Of a stretch of DNA of 64,000 nt, positions 14,501-26,934 are shown piece after piece; the stretch's first letter is position 1; every line of letters starts with the position of its first letter. The stretch spans positions 19,585,060 to 19,649,059 of the forward strand of contig OX442314.1 of the NCBI GenBank assembly GCA_949358305.1, written 5' to 3'. The notes below the pieces were generated by a model. The model was not told where the DNA came from, ran no database searches, and saw only the letters and a program-made list of their open reading frames with translations. The position numbers and the translations under genes were made by a program. The stretch is from Strigamia acuminata (Eukaryota; Arthropoda; Chilopoda; Geophilomorpha; Linotaeniidae).

Positions 14501-15641
14501 ACACAGAATAGACCACTCAAACTCCCAATGGTCGAACTTATTGCACTTTATGCTCATAATCGTACGTCGAAGATAAATTTCTATTAACGTATTTGTTTAC
14601 TTCTGCTAGCAGTTCTTTCCTTTCTTCTTTTTAAAAATAAGAGACAAGTCAGACAACTAATCAATGTAATAATTTCCACTGTTCTGGTATCTAACCTGTT
14701 TGATTTCTATATTTTAGCGTGCACGGAGTCTGGAAATGCGTGTTCCCCAACCATCATCACCGCGACCCGAAAGGCGCAAGCAGTTTTTTAAAAGCAATTC
14801 TGGATCCAATTCACCGAACACTTTAAGTGTTTCTTATCCGTATAGTGAGAGTTACGACTGCGCAGAACTATCACCCACATCACTTCTTGTTCCGACTCCT
14901 AAAACACTGTCACCGACGAATCGAAGTACCACGCACCCGCCTGTATCTCCGCGGCTTTTGAAAAGAGGACAGCCGATCACCAGTCCCAAGCCACCTCTTG
15001 TCAAAACGAAAAACATATCCGGGGAGCAAAACTCGCCCGCGCCCGAAGTAGCGAGTTTCGATTTTGATGTACCAGTCATAACTACTCCAGCGACGAGCTT
15101 CGGTTCAGAGTTGGAGGACGACGAAGCGAAGAGCAAGTTAAATCAGAAGCGAGTTTCTAGAACGGATAAAAGGTTCTACACGGCGGACTCGATCGAGTTC
15201 ATGAAACGTGAGAAGGATTCCAATATTCACAAAAGATTTTCGCTGAATTATCCCCCTAATTCGTCTTCTGACAAATTGGTTAAGAATAAGCAGACGGAGA
15301 AGTACACCAGTTCAGAGTCCATGTACAGTTCTAGTGGAGTGAGTAGTATTGGATCACTTTATCAGAGCACGGACTATGAACATTTGTCAGAGACTATGGA
15401 GGATGATGTTGACTGGTACGAAACTTTCGCTCCTTTGCAAGTGCCCAGCGAGCCCGCGAACGGGCAGCCTATGCAGGTGGACGTGAGCGAGATAAAAGAC
15501 GGCATTTCTTCGGTTCAGATTAAAATCCAAGATGGAAACAAGCCCGTGGCCAGAGATTACACAAAAATGAAAGAGTTTATTTTGAATGATAAATTACTCG
15601 AAGCATCGTACGTACCTTTTAATTCATCTAATAATATTTAG
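2600..15641 (+). CDS. PLEKHG5: PLEKHG5-like Rho guanine nucleotide exchange factor, 17 exons, 5' end missing
   Basis: Activates Rho GTPases by promoting GDP release; acts at membranes and the cytoskeleton. Exons consistent in splice sites and phase: 2600-2800, 9103-9194, 9581-9717, 10888-10964, 11770-11898, 12037-12189, 12259-12354, 12426-12476, 12546-12695, 12754-12864, 12932-13081, 13144-13281, 13352-13468, 13540-13940, 14007-14130, 14279-14350 and 14718-15641 (stop TAG). They sum to 3123 nt, about 1040 residues. Order: Ras-binding-like ubiquitin-fold segment (about residues 68-143, starting QESFRVSFDYNDEHV), basic linker, DH domain (about 265-465, with the conserved helix LSVKPMQRLTKYSLLLK), PH domain (about 500-640, with MDVHCFLFTDMLLITKS), then a long Ser/Pro-rich tail. 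The PH core and the following VYLNEFH stretch are characteristic of PLEKHG5 rather than other RhoGEFs. Most introns are short, but the first recognised one is 6.3 kb. The N-terminal exon(s) were not found, and a donor-like GTACGT near 15609 leaves a different 3' end possible. Confidence 0.9.
2978..3009. repeat. Perfect 14-bp hairpin in the RhoGEF intron
   Basis: TTATCTAGTTTAAA, loop CAAT, then its exact reverse complement. Related CTAGATAA motifs recur just downstream (3015-3060), so this may be part of a small palindromic repeat. No function is implied. Confidence 0.7.
4890..5940 (+). pseudogene. Decayed protein-coding remnant, family unrecognised
   Basis: About 1 kb in the RhoGEF intron reads like protein on the plus strand but is broken by stops. 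One open stretch from about 4901 ends at TAG near 5138; a second open stretch follows (for example LDLRFFKFPEDLSSQEAAKL), interrupted by TGA and TAA; a last piece near 5720-5815 contains KKRLMGPKKVIDDDPRL. Composition is less AT-rich than the surrounding intron. It could be an old retrocopy or transposon ORF. I recognise no catalytic motif and assign no function. Confidence 0.4.
9195..11769 (+). other. RhoGEF introns between the RBD-like exons and the DH exons
   Basis: Apart from the exons 9581-9717 and 10888-10964, this stretch is AT-rich intronic DNA with ordinary donor and acceptor sites (GTAAGC at 9718, TTTCTAG before 10888, TTCTCAG before 11770). No RNA gene or complete mobile element was seen. 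Confidence 0.6.
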
Positions 15642-18600
15642 ATTCGTGTTTTTAATTTTTATTTACTACATTTCTAAACAGCATGGTTTTTGTTCCCTTT
15701 GCAGTTGTTATTTTGTTTTTATTTAAATATAACTGCAAACTGAATCTTAGTCTTGTATGTAAATGTTAAAAACTTATGAATAATTAACACGGTGATGGCA
15801 ATTTTTTTTTATATTTCTGCTTAATCATAATTTCTTTCTTTTTTTTTAAAAATACAAGAATTTTCCCCGGATAATAACATCAATCATTTATAATGATCGA
15901 TCAAATTTGACCTAAATCAACAAAACTATAAAGCATCTTAATGTCCTTCAACATGTGAAAAGATAAAGCAGAAAGTGTTGCACAAAATTGTTGTTTTCAC
16001 ATTTGGCTTTGAACGTTTTCTGTTGGCATCGTTTTTTTTTGTTTTTTGTTTTTTTCCTTTTTTTTTTTTGTGTAAACAAGAATGAGATTCAGTTTCAAAA
16101 ATAACTAATAGTGGGTTTGTAGTATATGGTTCCTATTCTTGATCACTAGAGCGGCGCTACTGGTGATGGCTCTGGTTTCGCTGCTCTATTATTCAATAAC
16201 ATCCAATCAGCACCCGAGCTGAAATCACTCACTGACTTTGGATTGCTGAAAATTAACTTTGAAAACCCCAATGATAAAGCCCCTTGGTTAAGGTATTTAG
16301 AAACATACAGTATATTAACCCCAATGTCTTTCTTTGCATTATTATTATTATGATTATTATTATTATTATTATTTATTTATTACTGTGACTTTAGTTTTGA
16401 ATGAATACTTTTTCCCTTTAACCACCTCACTTGAGTTCTATTCACGTTTATTTTATTTACTAAAAAGGTTATTTAGAAAACCATATGATTTTGCAAAATT
16501 TTATTTTGATATTAACATAGGAACAATGTTTATTTTTTTTAATTGCATTGTAGGGGCCCCAAAATATAATCTCACAGCGCCTGCCACCTGGGACACCACA
16601 AATGTTTAAAAAAATGCTTCGATTGGTTGAATGGTTTTCTAATAGCTTATTCTTGTGCACTTACGTAGGATCTACTAAAATTTAATTTTTAATTACTAAT
16701 TTATTAATTTATTTAGAAAAATTACGTTTTACATTTAGGTTTATTTTAGTAGATTCTAAATTACATTAACTATAGTTGACTTTTATTTTATTTTTATTTT
16801 ACCTGTCTTCACTTGGTGTTTCAACTAACTTTTTATCAATAAGTGCATTCGAAAAGTCATTTACACTAAACGACCAGTGCAACTGGTAGTGTAAATGTCA
16901 TGTTAAATGACCCAATTTTCGAGTTTATAAATTCAAATGTAAATAAATTAGCATATGAAAAATATGTAATAATCAGATGGTTTATATATAAGAATACAGG
17001 ATTCTGTACGTCTACCTACATTAAAAATTGAAGCGACAATCTAAGATGGCGATGAAATAGTTGGTTTGCACGCCAATGTTCGAGTAAAGAAAATTAAAAC
17101 GTGGCGTGCAGGTCGTTTCCGTTTAACCAATTTGCACAACATTTACAGGAATTAATTCGTGTAAATGTGTCTGCTCGTTTTAATGACTTTTTGAATGCAC
17201 CTACACTACTTGTCTTGTCGTTTTAAACTTTAAGTGTTGCATATTTATAATAGCTAATTGAATTTTTGTTATTTTTGTTATTTACAGTGAAGTGTGAATT
17301 GTTGTATCATAGTTTCCATGGATTTGATCTTCATTTATTTTCTGGGCACCTAATCTGGACACCGTTTAGGAAGTCCCAAACGAGTGCGCCAGGCACAACT
17401 CGGTGAGAGGCCCAAGTCGGGCTATTGGAGAAATTTTGAAGCATCACGGGAAAAAAAAATTTCTTGTTGTCAAATCAAAAGGGGTGATGCCTGGTCTTGT
17501 GATTTAAAAAAAAGTTAAAAAAAATTGTATCAATCAATTTGTAAAGAAGCAATCGAGTAAAATGGAAGGTTAATTATTTAATCCAAAAAGGGGGCAAGAT
17601 GAGGTTTAAAAATGTACTCTTTTAATAGTCATTCACAGAATAGTTTAGGGTATATTTTTATCAGAAAGTATTTTTTGCTTCTCATCTTTTTGAAATTAAA
17701 TTCTAGACAAAAGTCTGTGATGCAGGACATTGTATAGCGAGAATTAAAAACCATTAATTTATATATACACAAATAGCAATGAGAATTGTGAAATAAAATG
17801 ATTTAGAATAAGTTTTAACTAGAAATTTTAGACCAGATTAAGTAAGTTTTCCTCTACTGATCACAGAGCACCCATTGTACAAGTTGGACGCCATATTTAG
17901 CAGATTTATGTTCCATCTTTTAACAAGAAAATTGGCTTTAAAATGAACGGAAGTATACGATGCGTGCATAAATTTCCAAATGATCTCATCTTGTGTGATG
18001 GCTTCAGTCATCGACACTCGAAAATGGACCTAACCAATAACGGGTCAGTGAAAGTGAATGGTCAAAGTGCAAAAAATGCAGATGAGAAATGTCTACAATC
18101 CTAAAGGCGACTTTTATGGGCAAACAGTTTGGCAAGTGGAAAAGCTTGTTATCTGAGGAGAAAAAATACTGCGGTCAGCAGTATATTCAAGAAGTTTGTT
18201 GGCAATGAGATAAAAAGACAATGTTGTCTTGTGGGAGAAATTTCTGTACTTCTCTCGACTGAAACAAGTTTTTGATCAGTATGATCTAGTCTATTATCTA
18301 TTGTAGATTTGTGTTGTGATGGTGGTGGTGGTGGCTACAATTTCCAACTTTGCCAAATTATTTGCTTCCGCAAAATTCGCCGTAGTGCACCAAGGAAGTC
18401 CCGCCAAGAGTCAATTGTAGATTAGAAGAATGAGAAGTACTTAAGTTTCGGTCATTATTTCATGTACTTCATGTAAATATTACTCTGTTTATAACTTTTC
18501 TAGCGAATTACAAATACATTTAATTCCTAATTTTCGAATGTTATTACTTTTCTCAATGTAATATGCAATATAAAATGTAAACTCGAAAGAATTTTATGCA

Positions 18601-20285
18601 TTTTGAAGAGATACCAGTAAAATCGATGTAATTGGATTCATTGCATCTGTATTGAATGATATGAGGGTAAAGATGAAAATAATTAAGGAAGACTCGGAAA
18701 GTCTCAAGCAATTTGTCAAAAACGGGGGATTAAAATTGAAGAAATGGAACTTTGTTTGGCGTTGGGACTGTGGAACTTGTTTTAAAGTTTTATTCTGACC
18801 TTAGAATTTTCTCGCTGGTCGAGAAGTTTTTACTTTTATTTTTTATTTGAGTGCATAGAATTAATTCAGTTTTTGTTGTAGATAGTTTTCAATCAACTGC
18901 CAAAGATATTTGTTTTGGGTTTGCTTGCATAGTTTGAATTTAAATTGTTGTGTAAAATATAAAATCATACTTACTAGTGTACAGGCAATAGACTATTTAG
19001 GATTAATTTTTTATTAGCATTTTTTAAATGACAAATTATAATAAAATTAATATAAAAAAATTATTCACTACTAATCCAATCAAAAGAATAGCTGCTGGTC
19101 AGATATTTCACACACAATTTCAAGTGTATAGATAGTTAATTAAATTACTTTATCCGATTTTTATTTTAGATTTTTTTCACCTCTTAGTTTATTCTTGTCA
19201 TTGCTACTATTACGTAAGAGCTTTGTCTATAAAATGAACCAATATATTTGTTTAATTAAAAAATATTTTAGATTTTAGATTATAAAATGAAATATTGTGG
19301 GATTCCCAAATTTGGATAATTTGTATTATAATATGTTATGGTAAATAATGAAAATATTGATTAATGGCCTACATACAAGGTCACATAATTTATGTCGTCT
19401 TGCTTTTGCTTTATTGGTAAAACTTTTTAAATTATACTTTATGAAAATCTTGTACAGTAATAAATAATTGTGAAACATGGCTGAATTGGTTTTATTTACT
19501 AAATGTAGTTCACAACTCACTTAAACTATTTGTTACTCCTTATCCCAAAAGCAGCTACTGAGTAAACTGGTATGGTCAAGTAGACTTTGAAAATAGTCCT
19601 CAAAGGCACAGCGATCAGCCCAGCAGCCAGGCAAGAAGGTTGGAACTGGTTTTAAGGTTCTTCAGTAAAAAACATATTAGAAAATTGTAGGCATAATAAT
19701 TTCTGCAAAAACTTTTTCGTAGGCATTAAATTTTGTTTTTTGTGTGCGGAGTTTTGCCCACTTCAATGCTCATTTTCAGTTTTTTAATTTTAATCTGTCT
19801 GGTCACCTTACTTTTCTCCTACAATACACCTTGTTTTACATACAAGCTTTTTCCACAAGTTATTTAAGGCTAACCCAACGACTGTGGCAGAGAATAAATA
19901 TCTTACTTGGCAAAGGTTACCTCTATCTATAAGGATGTTTATTAATAATTATTGCTGACATTGGCACGGTAAAAAATAATATCTCATCAATTAACTTGTC
20001 AGTAAATGTATGATAATGTCCAATGTCCAAATCTAATTTCTGACTTAGTCTAACATTTTCAATGATTCAGAAATGTTAGTAATGCCATGAAAATCATCAC
20101 ATATGAATATTTTACTTGATATTTTCGTTAACGACGCATTTATCAGTTGGTTATATTAGGAAAATCGTATATAGAACGTGTGTAGTTTTGTTCGTTTTCG
20201 TTACGTTCTGTGTACGTTAACTGCTCATTCTTCTATGCATACATAAATCCACCCGTTTCATTTTGATTTCAATTCATCTTTCTAG
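15642..20285. other. 3' UTR and intergenic AT-rich DNA
   Basis: Follows the RhoGEF stop. Contains homopolymer runs, an ATT microsatellite (16338-16381) and no convincing gene. A 50-codon stretch around 17371-17515 is open in two frames and is preceded by a TTTAG acceptor-like site, so it is only a weak candidate for an alternative last exon. A strong pyrimidine-rich acceptor (TTTCTAG at 20279-20285) suggests that the LRR gene has an upstream 5' UTR exon here. Confidence 0.5.
16338..16381. repeat. (ATT)n microsatellite
   Basis: Runs of ATT/TTA interrupted by single changes, ending in TTTATTTATTA. It accounts for the tyrosine-rich ORF that starts here, which is not a gene. Confidence 0.8.
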
Positions 20286-20299
20286 TGATAGTTTGCAAC

Positions 20300-21644
20300 A
20301 TGCCGCGAAGGAAATCAGCATCGAGTTTGGAGCAATTGTGTTTGCAAGTAGTTTGTACTAATTTCGATAGTTTGCAAGAACAACTGTTAGGACAACCTTC
20401 TAGGTTTATTCACAATGTACATCAACACTTCAGTCGCAATTTTCGCTTTACTAAAGGTCGTGTGGAGCCAACCGTTTTTATTCACTCAGACACCAAAGAG
20501 TTAAATCAATTCGATATTTTGTCTGCCTATGTATCCTACAGTATTAGATGAAGTAGGAAAATTATGTAAAAATCTTGTACATTTAGACCTGCAACAAGAG
20601 GTCAGAGTGGAAATTCCACCTAAATGTATGGTCAAACTGCTGCAGAAATTGCCACAACTTGAACGGTTCAGATTTACAGGGAGAAATGAATGCACGGATG
20701 AAGTTCTAGCTGCGATTGGTAAAAATTGTCTGCAATTACGACATCTGGACTTATCCTTTGGCAAAAAGTTTACTGATGCTGGGCTGATTTCATTAAGCAA
20801 TTGCAAGAAACTGGAGTATTTGGGTATACGTAACACTAGGGTCTCATGCCATGTGTGTCTTCTCATTTTAAACCAACTACCACTTTTAAAACGGCTTGTA
20901 ACTTATTTGTGGTTTGGTTTATTTGATATGTTAATACGACAGTTCAAATCGGAGAAAACGTTACGTACTTATTCCATCAATGAAGTCGATTTAAAGCCAG
21001 TTACAAACAATATTGAAGATATCATAATTGTGACTTCAATTTTCCCTAATATAACCAACTTAGTGATAGATGCATCGTTAACATCGACTAGTCTAGATTT
21101 GAATGTTGTCTTGGCGCGGTCTCAACGATTGACCACTCTACAACTCTCTCATTTTACATTAGTTAATCTCAAACTTATTGATTATTGTTGCCCATTGTTA
21201 GACAATTTAGTTTTGATTGCTTGTACTATTTCGAACACTGAAGATGTACATGATATTTTGTTCAAAAACCTACGTAAAATATATATACGTGATGATTTTC
21301 ATGGCGCTAATGACATTTCTGAACCATTGAAAATGTTAATTAGACTAAGTCAGAAATTAGAAGATTTGGACATTGGACTTTATCATACATTTACTGATAA
21401 GTTAATTTCAGAAATAGATGAATTGGACGCACTAAAAAATCTAAAAAGTCTGAGATTTAACGCGTGTCATTCAATTAATCAAGGTATGATTATGAAGTTA
21501 TTAAAAATGATAAATTCAATTGAGGTTTTAACAATACACATTTGTTTTAATATTACTTTGGCAGTTTGTAAAGAAATTGACGCTTATATTAGATCAAAGA
21601 ACTTTAATTTAAAATTTAGCTACATTGCATCTACGTTGCATTAG
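20300..21644 (+). CDS. Leucine-rich-repeat protein with BC-box-like N terminus; reading frame interrupted once
   Basis: Likely a substrate receptor of a cullin-RING ubiquitin ligase. The N terminus after ATG 20300 contains SLEQLCLQVV, which matches the elongin-B/C-binding BC-box pattern (L-x3-C-x3-hydrophobic) seen in ZYG11/ZER1-type LRR receptors. From 20529 to 21644 come AMN1-type repeats such as CKNLVHLDLQQ, CLQLRHLDLSF and CKKLEYLGIRNTRV. The two parts lie in different frames. Either an 85-nt intron (GT at 20457, AG at 20541, phase 1, compatible frames) joins them, or a 1-nt frameshift near 20530-20540 breaks the gene. The second reading is attractive because the text between still spells an LRR. 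Length would be about 419 residues with the intron. Copies nearby are decayed, so this one could also be inactive. No F-box was seen. Confidence 0.7.
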
Positions 21645-22055
21645 TATTTTTAGTTTGAATCGAAGTTGTTTTTATTTAGATTTATATTTTTATTCTTTTT
21701 TATAAGTTTTATATTTGTAAAATTATTAATTTTAGCATTTTACTGCCTGCACGACAATTGAAACACCTATCAATATTGCTACTTTGGTTGTGCGGTTATT
21801 GATTAGAGAAAGAGAAAATACCTTATCTGGAAATAAATATGACAACTTGTATAAATGTAATTAAAATATTTATTTAAATTTAATATTACGATGGTTACAA
21901 TTAATAATGTTGATCGCGGATTGATAAATCCAATTGAGGTTTTAATAATAGACAATTGTTTTAATATTACTTTGTCACTCTGTAAAGAAATTGACACACA
22001 TATTCGATCCAAAAACTTTAATTTAAAATTTATGTTCATTGTACTTGTAGTGTAA
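21645..22055 (+). pseudogene. 3' region plus C-terminal fragment of a second LRR copy
   Basis: 21920-22055 repeats the last about 45 codons of the LRR gene (compare 21508-21644) with substitutions and ends at an equivalent TAA. The sequence between, 21645-21785, is the LRR 3' flank and reappears at 28785-28935. Only the tail of this copy remains. Confidence 0.75.
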
Positions 22056-22503
22056 AATGCCACACATTCAATTTTCCATGATTTTGTGCAGGTTTGAACA
22101 AATCAACCACCATTACGGTTATCTCAGCAGGAAAGATATTTGTTAATTAATTAGATGTGTTGGAGATTTACTGACCAGCAATGTGTTGTTGGTCACCACC
22201 AGGAGCGCTGATGACGTTAACGAGACAGTACGCGTGAATTGACCAATCAGAGTGTTATATAAACTGTTTGCATTTTAATAAAAATCACTTATTATCGTAA
22301 ATACAGTTATTATAGATCCCCCTAGATGACGCCACTTGCCACTCGCCAATTTTCGTCGAGGTTTTCGTTTATCCAGGTCTGGCTGCCTCACAGCGGCATT
22401 GGTTGAAAACATTACATCATCATCCATCACAAACTCTTTTATAAACACGCAAATTGAAGTTCTAAAGTCTTTGTGATGCAAGCACAGAAGAAATTCTGAT
22501 CCA
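22056..22503. promoter_or_regulatory. Region upstream of the ankyrin/SOCS gene with a possible TATA box
   Basis: Noncoding. TATATAAAC at about 22256-22264 lies 240 bp before the chosen ATG and could be a TATA box, but no initiator was identified. The minus-strand ORF here overlaps the first exon and looks like a shadow. Confidence 0.3.
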
Positions 22504-24474
22504 ATGTCAACGGCGTATAGTTTGGTATCAATTATCACAGCTGGTAACATTCAGCAATTAAGAAAATGTCTAAAAGACGGAGGACGAGTTGACTTTGCTG
22601 ATTACAGAGGATGGTTTCCATTGCATGAGGCAGTGTTTTTGAATCGTAGCGAATGTGTCGAAGAACTATTACTTTTTAGTAATTATATTCAATCATATTT
22701 TTTTGCCTTTTATTTATGACGAATTTTTATTGCAGGGAAATCGAGTCTAAATTGGATGACACACAAAGGCGAAACAGCCTTGTTATTAGCGTGCAAATAC
22801 AAACGTGACGAAATTGTAAAATTACTATTGCAACTTGGTGCTAATCCAAACATCCATGATGACAGTGGACAATTGGCACTTATTTGGGGTCGATATATTT
22901 AAATAGCTTATTTTTAGCACACTTTACCAATAATAATAATGATATTAATAAAAATAATACTCATTATGTAACTTATATTTTCAGCGATGAGATCGAGCTT
23001 GAGCGATGAATGCGTTCACATGTTACTTGAGTCTGGAGCCAGTTTGAGCGATGCTTTATCGTACGCTGAAACGTCTCAAGATGATGTGCTTTTAAAGCAA
23101 CTTTGTCTATTACCGCATGGCATCTGCGATTACGATAACGAACTTATAAATGCAGCTGAATGTGGGAATTTTAAGGTTATAGAAAGTTTAATCAGCCTAA
23201 GTAGAGCAAACGCTAACCATATATCGCCGTATGGACAAACTGCTTTACACTTTGCTATTGCTCGGTCAGCACCTTCGAGGTGAATACAATTTTGAAATTA
23301 ACTTTGTCCTTGCCTAGTTGTTGTAGTGTTGAACTTGATTGAACGATTGATGTCATCAATATAATTTTAAAATGAGACAAAAAGATTGTACTAACAAGTA
23401 AGCATTTTTTTTTTTTTTTTTTTTTTTTTGGAAATTACATAGACACTAATGACTCGTTTGATTTACTTATTTACTTATTTATTTATTTTGATGTATTGGA
23501 AGTGGTTTACTTTACTTTTAGAATCATAGATTTACTTTTGGATAACATGAATCCCAAAAAGTTAGGAATTCGTTGCAGTATGTCAATTGTTCATTTCGCG
23601 GTGGAGAAAAGAAGGTAACTGATTTCTTTTTACCTGTATTTCTAAGTTTATAATAGAAGTTAATTTTATTTTTATTTCAGACACGATACGGTGGAACGTT
23701 TAATCGGGATGGAATTTCCCGTTTATTCAAAACTGGAATCAACATCATGTTTTGAAAACTACGAATTATCGCCACTGTACGCAGCCATTCAGTTAAGCGA
23801 CGAGCACAGCCTAAAATTGCTTCTTAAGTCCGGTGTCGATCCAAACGAGCTCACTGCTAGTGATTTCAGTTTGTTGTCGTTTGCAATTCGTCGCAACGAA
23901 GAGGAAATAGTGAAGTTACTAATTTATTACGGAAGCGATGTCAATGTTTGCCATGACAAAAACGATGTGCCGCAAGCTGGACAATACGCGGTTGCAAATG
24001 GTTATTTGGAGACGTTGGAATTTCTGCTCAAAATGGGGATGAGGAATGTTATGTTTTATAACGATGCAACTAAGGCAGTGACTGACTTGTGGCACTGTTT
24101 GGTTTTCTCAGTTGGTTTTGATGAGGAATATGTTGCTAAAGTATTAAAGATTTTATGGAAATACGAAGAGTTGCACGTTTGGCAAACGCAGTTGCAGTAT
24201 TTTAAATCATTGAGTAATAAATTTTGTGAAATGGATTGGTCACCATTCATCGGTATAAATAAATATAAACAACTTTCGAAAGTTTTATTATTAATAAACG
24301 TTTCTTTTTTTTTTTTAAATTACAGGTGCACCTCATTCGCTTCTTCATCTTTCACGTCTTAAAATTAGGAATTCGATCATGGATTGCAAACCGCCTTCTA
24401 TGTATTCGCGTATTTGTAAAATACAACGTTTTGAAATACCTGTGGAACTAAAAAGTTATATTTTGTTTGTTTGA
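22504..24474 (+). CDS. ASB3: Ankyrin repeat and SOCS box protein (ASB3-like), six exons
   Basis: Predicted substrate receptor of an elongin-B/C-cullin-5 ubiquitin ligase. Exons: 22504-22678, 22736-22888, 22985-23279, 23522-23614, 23681-24252 and 24326-24474. All splice sites are GT-AG, phases agree (1,1,2,2,1), and the total is 478 residues, close to vertebrate ASB3. Ankyrin repeats run through most of the protein, for example GWFPLHEAVFLNRSECVEEL, TALLLACKYKRDEIVKLLLQ, QTALHFAIA and LLSFAIRRNEEEIVKLLIYY. The last exon encodes a SOCS box: APHSLLHLSRLKIR followed by LPVE-type ELKSYILF just before the stop. The first ATG of the open exon was taken as the start. The subfamily (ASB3 against other long ASBs) is a judgement from length and domain order only. 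Confidence 0.85.
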
Positions 24475-24649
24475 GATTTTTATTTAATGTTTTTTTTTGT
24501 ATTTTTAAAATTCTTTTCATGAAAAATATATGTTGATGTACGATGAATTATTGAATGAATGAATGAATGAAAAAAATCACATCAAGTTTAGTATTTTTCT
24601 TGAAGTTGTTTTCATTATGAATTGGGTGGTGCACCATAGACGGAAGCGG
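24475..24649. other. ASB 3' flank with a short (ATGA)n repeat
   Basis: AT-rich 3' UTR-like sequence. GAATGAATGAATGAATGA at about 24551-24568 is a tetranucleotide microsatellite. No coding signal. Confidence 0.5.
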
Positions 24650-25552
24650 AACTAACAAGTAAGCTCACCATAGCGCACTGTCCTTATTTGGTAATTTCGT
24701 TTAAGCCGCCTATCGGGAATTGGGGACAGAACAGGAGGCACCTTTCAGCTCGATAAGACAATTTATCGAAGATTTAAACTGGAAAATCAGACATTTTAGG
24801 CGACCGTCAGGTAAGTAATTTAAATCATTTTTTCAACAAAACTCATCGAAATCAAAATTCTAAAAACAAAGTGTGAAAACACCAAAAAAAAAACTGTTAG
24901 GCCTAATTTACTCTCGATTGTGATTCTCCTTATCACTATGCAAACTTGTTGGGTGAGCGATCCAACCCACAGCACACAGATAATAAATACCACGCAATGC
25001 CGCGTAACAATGCGCAAATGTACCTCATTTAAACATATTTACTTAAGACTTAAAGCGGCCACACCTTGAGCTTGACCCGGAATGACCGCTTATTTTACCC
25101 GCGAGAAATGAACCAGAAAGAAATATGTCGTCATTTTCTTTTAATTTTTCAAAAAATAAAACAAACTAAACCAAATAAATCTTGTTTCTGCAGCACAAAT
25201 GACATTTGAGTAAAAAAATGTCGAGTTGCAGAAAATAAAATTGAAATTGTTTAGTATTCCAATACTGTACTCGTTGTGTAATAAAAATACATGAAAATAA
25301 TATGAAGCTTTATGTATATGAGATGGAAAAGCAGCAATGATAAAGTTTAGTTTTTAAATGTCACCTTTTGTTAAATTTCAGATTTAAAAAAAAAGTGTCA
25401 GTCACCGCTGATTCATTCCAAAGTGATGTAAATTGATAATGAAACGGTTAATTTTTTTTAATAGTCACATTCTTCTTTACGTTTCTACCATTAGTTACTG
25501 CGATTTTCATTTTCTCTCTTGTTTAAACTTTAGGTTGCACTTCTACACGAAA
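24650..25552 (+). promoter_or_regulatory. Probable promoter, 5' UTR exon and first intron of the TMEM47-like gene
   Basis: A less AT-rich stretch at 24650-24810 ends CGTCAG with donor GTAAGT at 24811. An acceptor TTTAG lies at 25529-25533, leaving a 19-nt leader before the ATG at 25553. This fits a noncoding first exon with a 0.7-kb intron. The transcription start is not visible. Confidence 0.45.
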
Positions 25553-26934
25553 ATGGCGCCCACAACAACAATTGAAACAGTCACAATTGTGAGGCCGTTA
25601 AAAGTAAGAATGAAAACACCTGTCAAAACATCTATTCATTATTATTACAAATACAAATATTTATTTTTTTTATTTTCATTTTAGGTGATTGCATTTATAT
25701 GTGGCCTGATCGTCGTCCTCCTAATGATTCTATGCCTTGCTAGTTCCTATTGGCTTACAGCTGACAGATTCCGTCAAGGGTTATGGGAACATTGCGTGGA
25801 TGAATATGCTCCAACTCCTTTGCCTTTTAACATTACGGATGACCCGGGATGCTACAGGGCACGGAGCATGGGTATTTTGGATAAAACGAATTTATTTTAT
25901 TTTATTTTTATAATTATTTCTTTTTCAAGCTTACATACAAGCAGCGGCAGCGTTGTGCGTAATCTGTCTTCTTAGTGATCTTTTCGCAACTATTATCACG
26001 GGATGTGGCCTGTGCAGTAAGGATCCGCAAAGGAAATATTTGTTTTACCGCATCGCAGTTTATGTTATGGTTTTTGCACGTAAGCTTATGTTTTTTCTCG
26101 GTTTAAAAATGTAATAATTTGTAATTGTACTATCGGGGTTTGTTTAGTACGTCGTTAATCGTTATCGCTTGTATTCGTTTGCGGCAGGAAAAATTCTTCA
26201 TTAAATATAGTAGAAAACTCTCGAGTTTTACACCCGAGGTACGGGTGAGAATGAAGGTAAGGTGATTGATTAATCACAATCTAGATTCGATTAGTTGATC
26301 ACCTGTTTGGTCTGTTTTCGAAGGGTATTCGTCAAACGTACTAAATTGTGCGAATCAAAAGCTTGTTTTTATATAAACAGAATCTTAAATTGAAAATAAA
26401 AAGCTGTTACTCTTCAACAAGACCAATGTTTACCTCGGATAAAAATTGATTAAAATTTTGACCTAAGTCAATTGATAATTGAGTGCAGTTTTTTTATCAG
26501 CACAAGTTATTTATACTGATAAAATGCTTTGACTAAAGCAGTCCTGCCGGCTCTGCAGCGATAAACGATGGAATATTTTGAGATAAGAAATTGAATACTG
26601 TTTAATAACGTATTGTACTCAATTTGTTCTCAATTTAGTGGATATTATTCGTAGTCGGTTAATTTATTTAGTTATTAATATACGTTTTTTTTATTTTTTT
26701 ATTGTAGTTATTTGTGTCCTCATCGCTCTCGTCATTTATCCCGCATGTTTTGCGGCGGAAATTGATTATGGGAACCGGCAGCTTTGGGAGTTCGGCTGGG
26801 CATACGGCGTTGGATGGGGAGCAGCCATTTTTCTGTTCGGTGCTATTGTTTTGCTCTTGTGCGACAAGGAAACAGATGAAATCTATTACAAAGAAAGAAC
26901 AATAATCCATGAAAATGGGGACTCCAAGGCATGA
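25553..26934 (+). CDS. TMEM47: TMEM47/VAB-9-like four-transmembrane protein (claudin superfamily), four coding exons
   Basis: Membrane protein expected at cell-cell junctions, where the TMEM47/BCMP1/VAB-9 family links cadherin-catenin complexes to actin. Exons: 25553-25603, 25685-25871, 25930-26079 and 26708-26934 (TGA); phases agree and the total is 204 residues. The order is a short N-tail ending IVRPLK, then TM1 (VIAFICGLIVVLLMILCLAS). An extracellular loop carries the claudin-type W-GLW-C-C pattern (SYWLTAD, GLWEHC, PGCYRA). TM2 and TM3 follow, then a second loop with LWEFGWAYGVGWG, TM4 (AAIFLFGAIVLLLC) and a charged C-tail. The ETVTIVRPLK start and the FGWAYGVGWGA segment match TMEM47 better than classical claudins. 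The 0.63-kb third intron holds no other feature. Confidence 0.85.
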
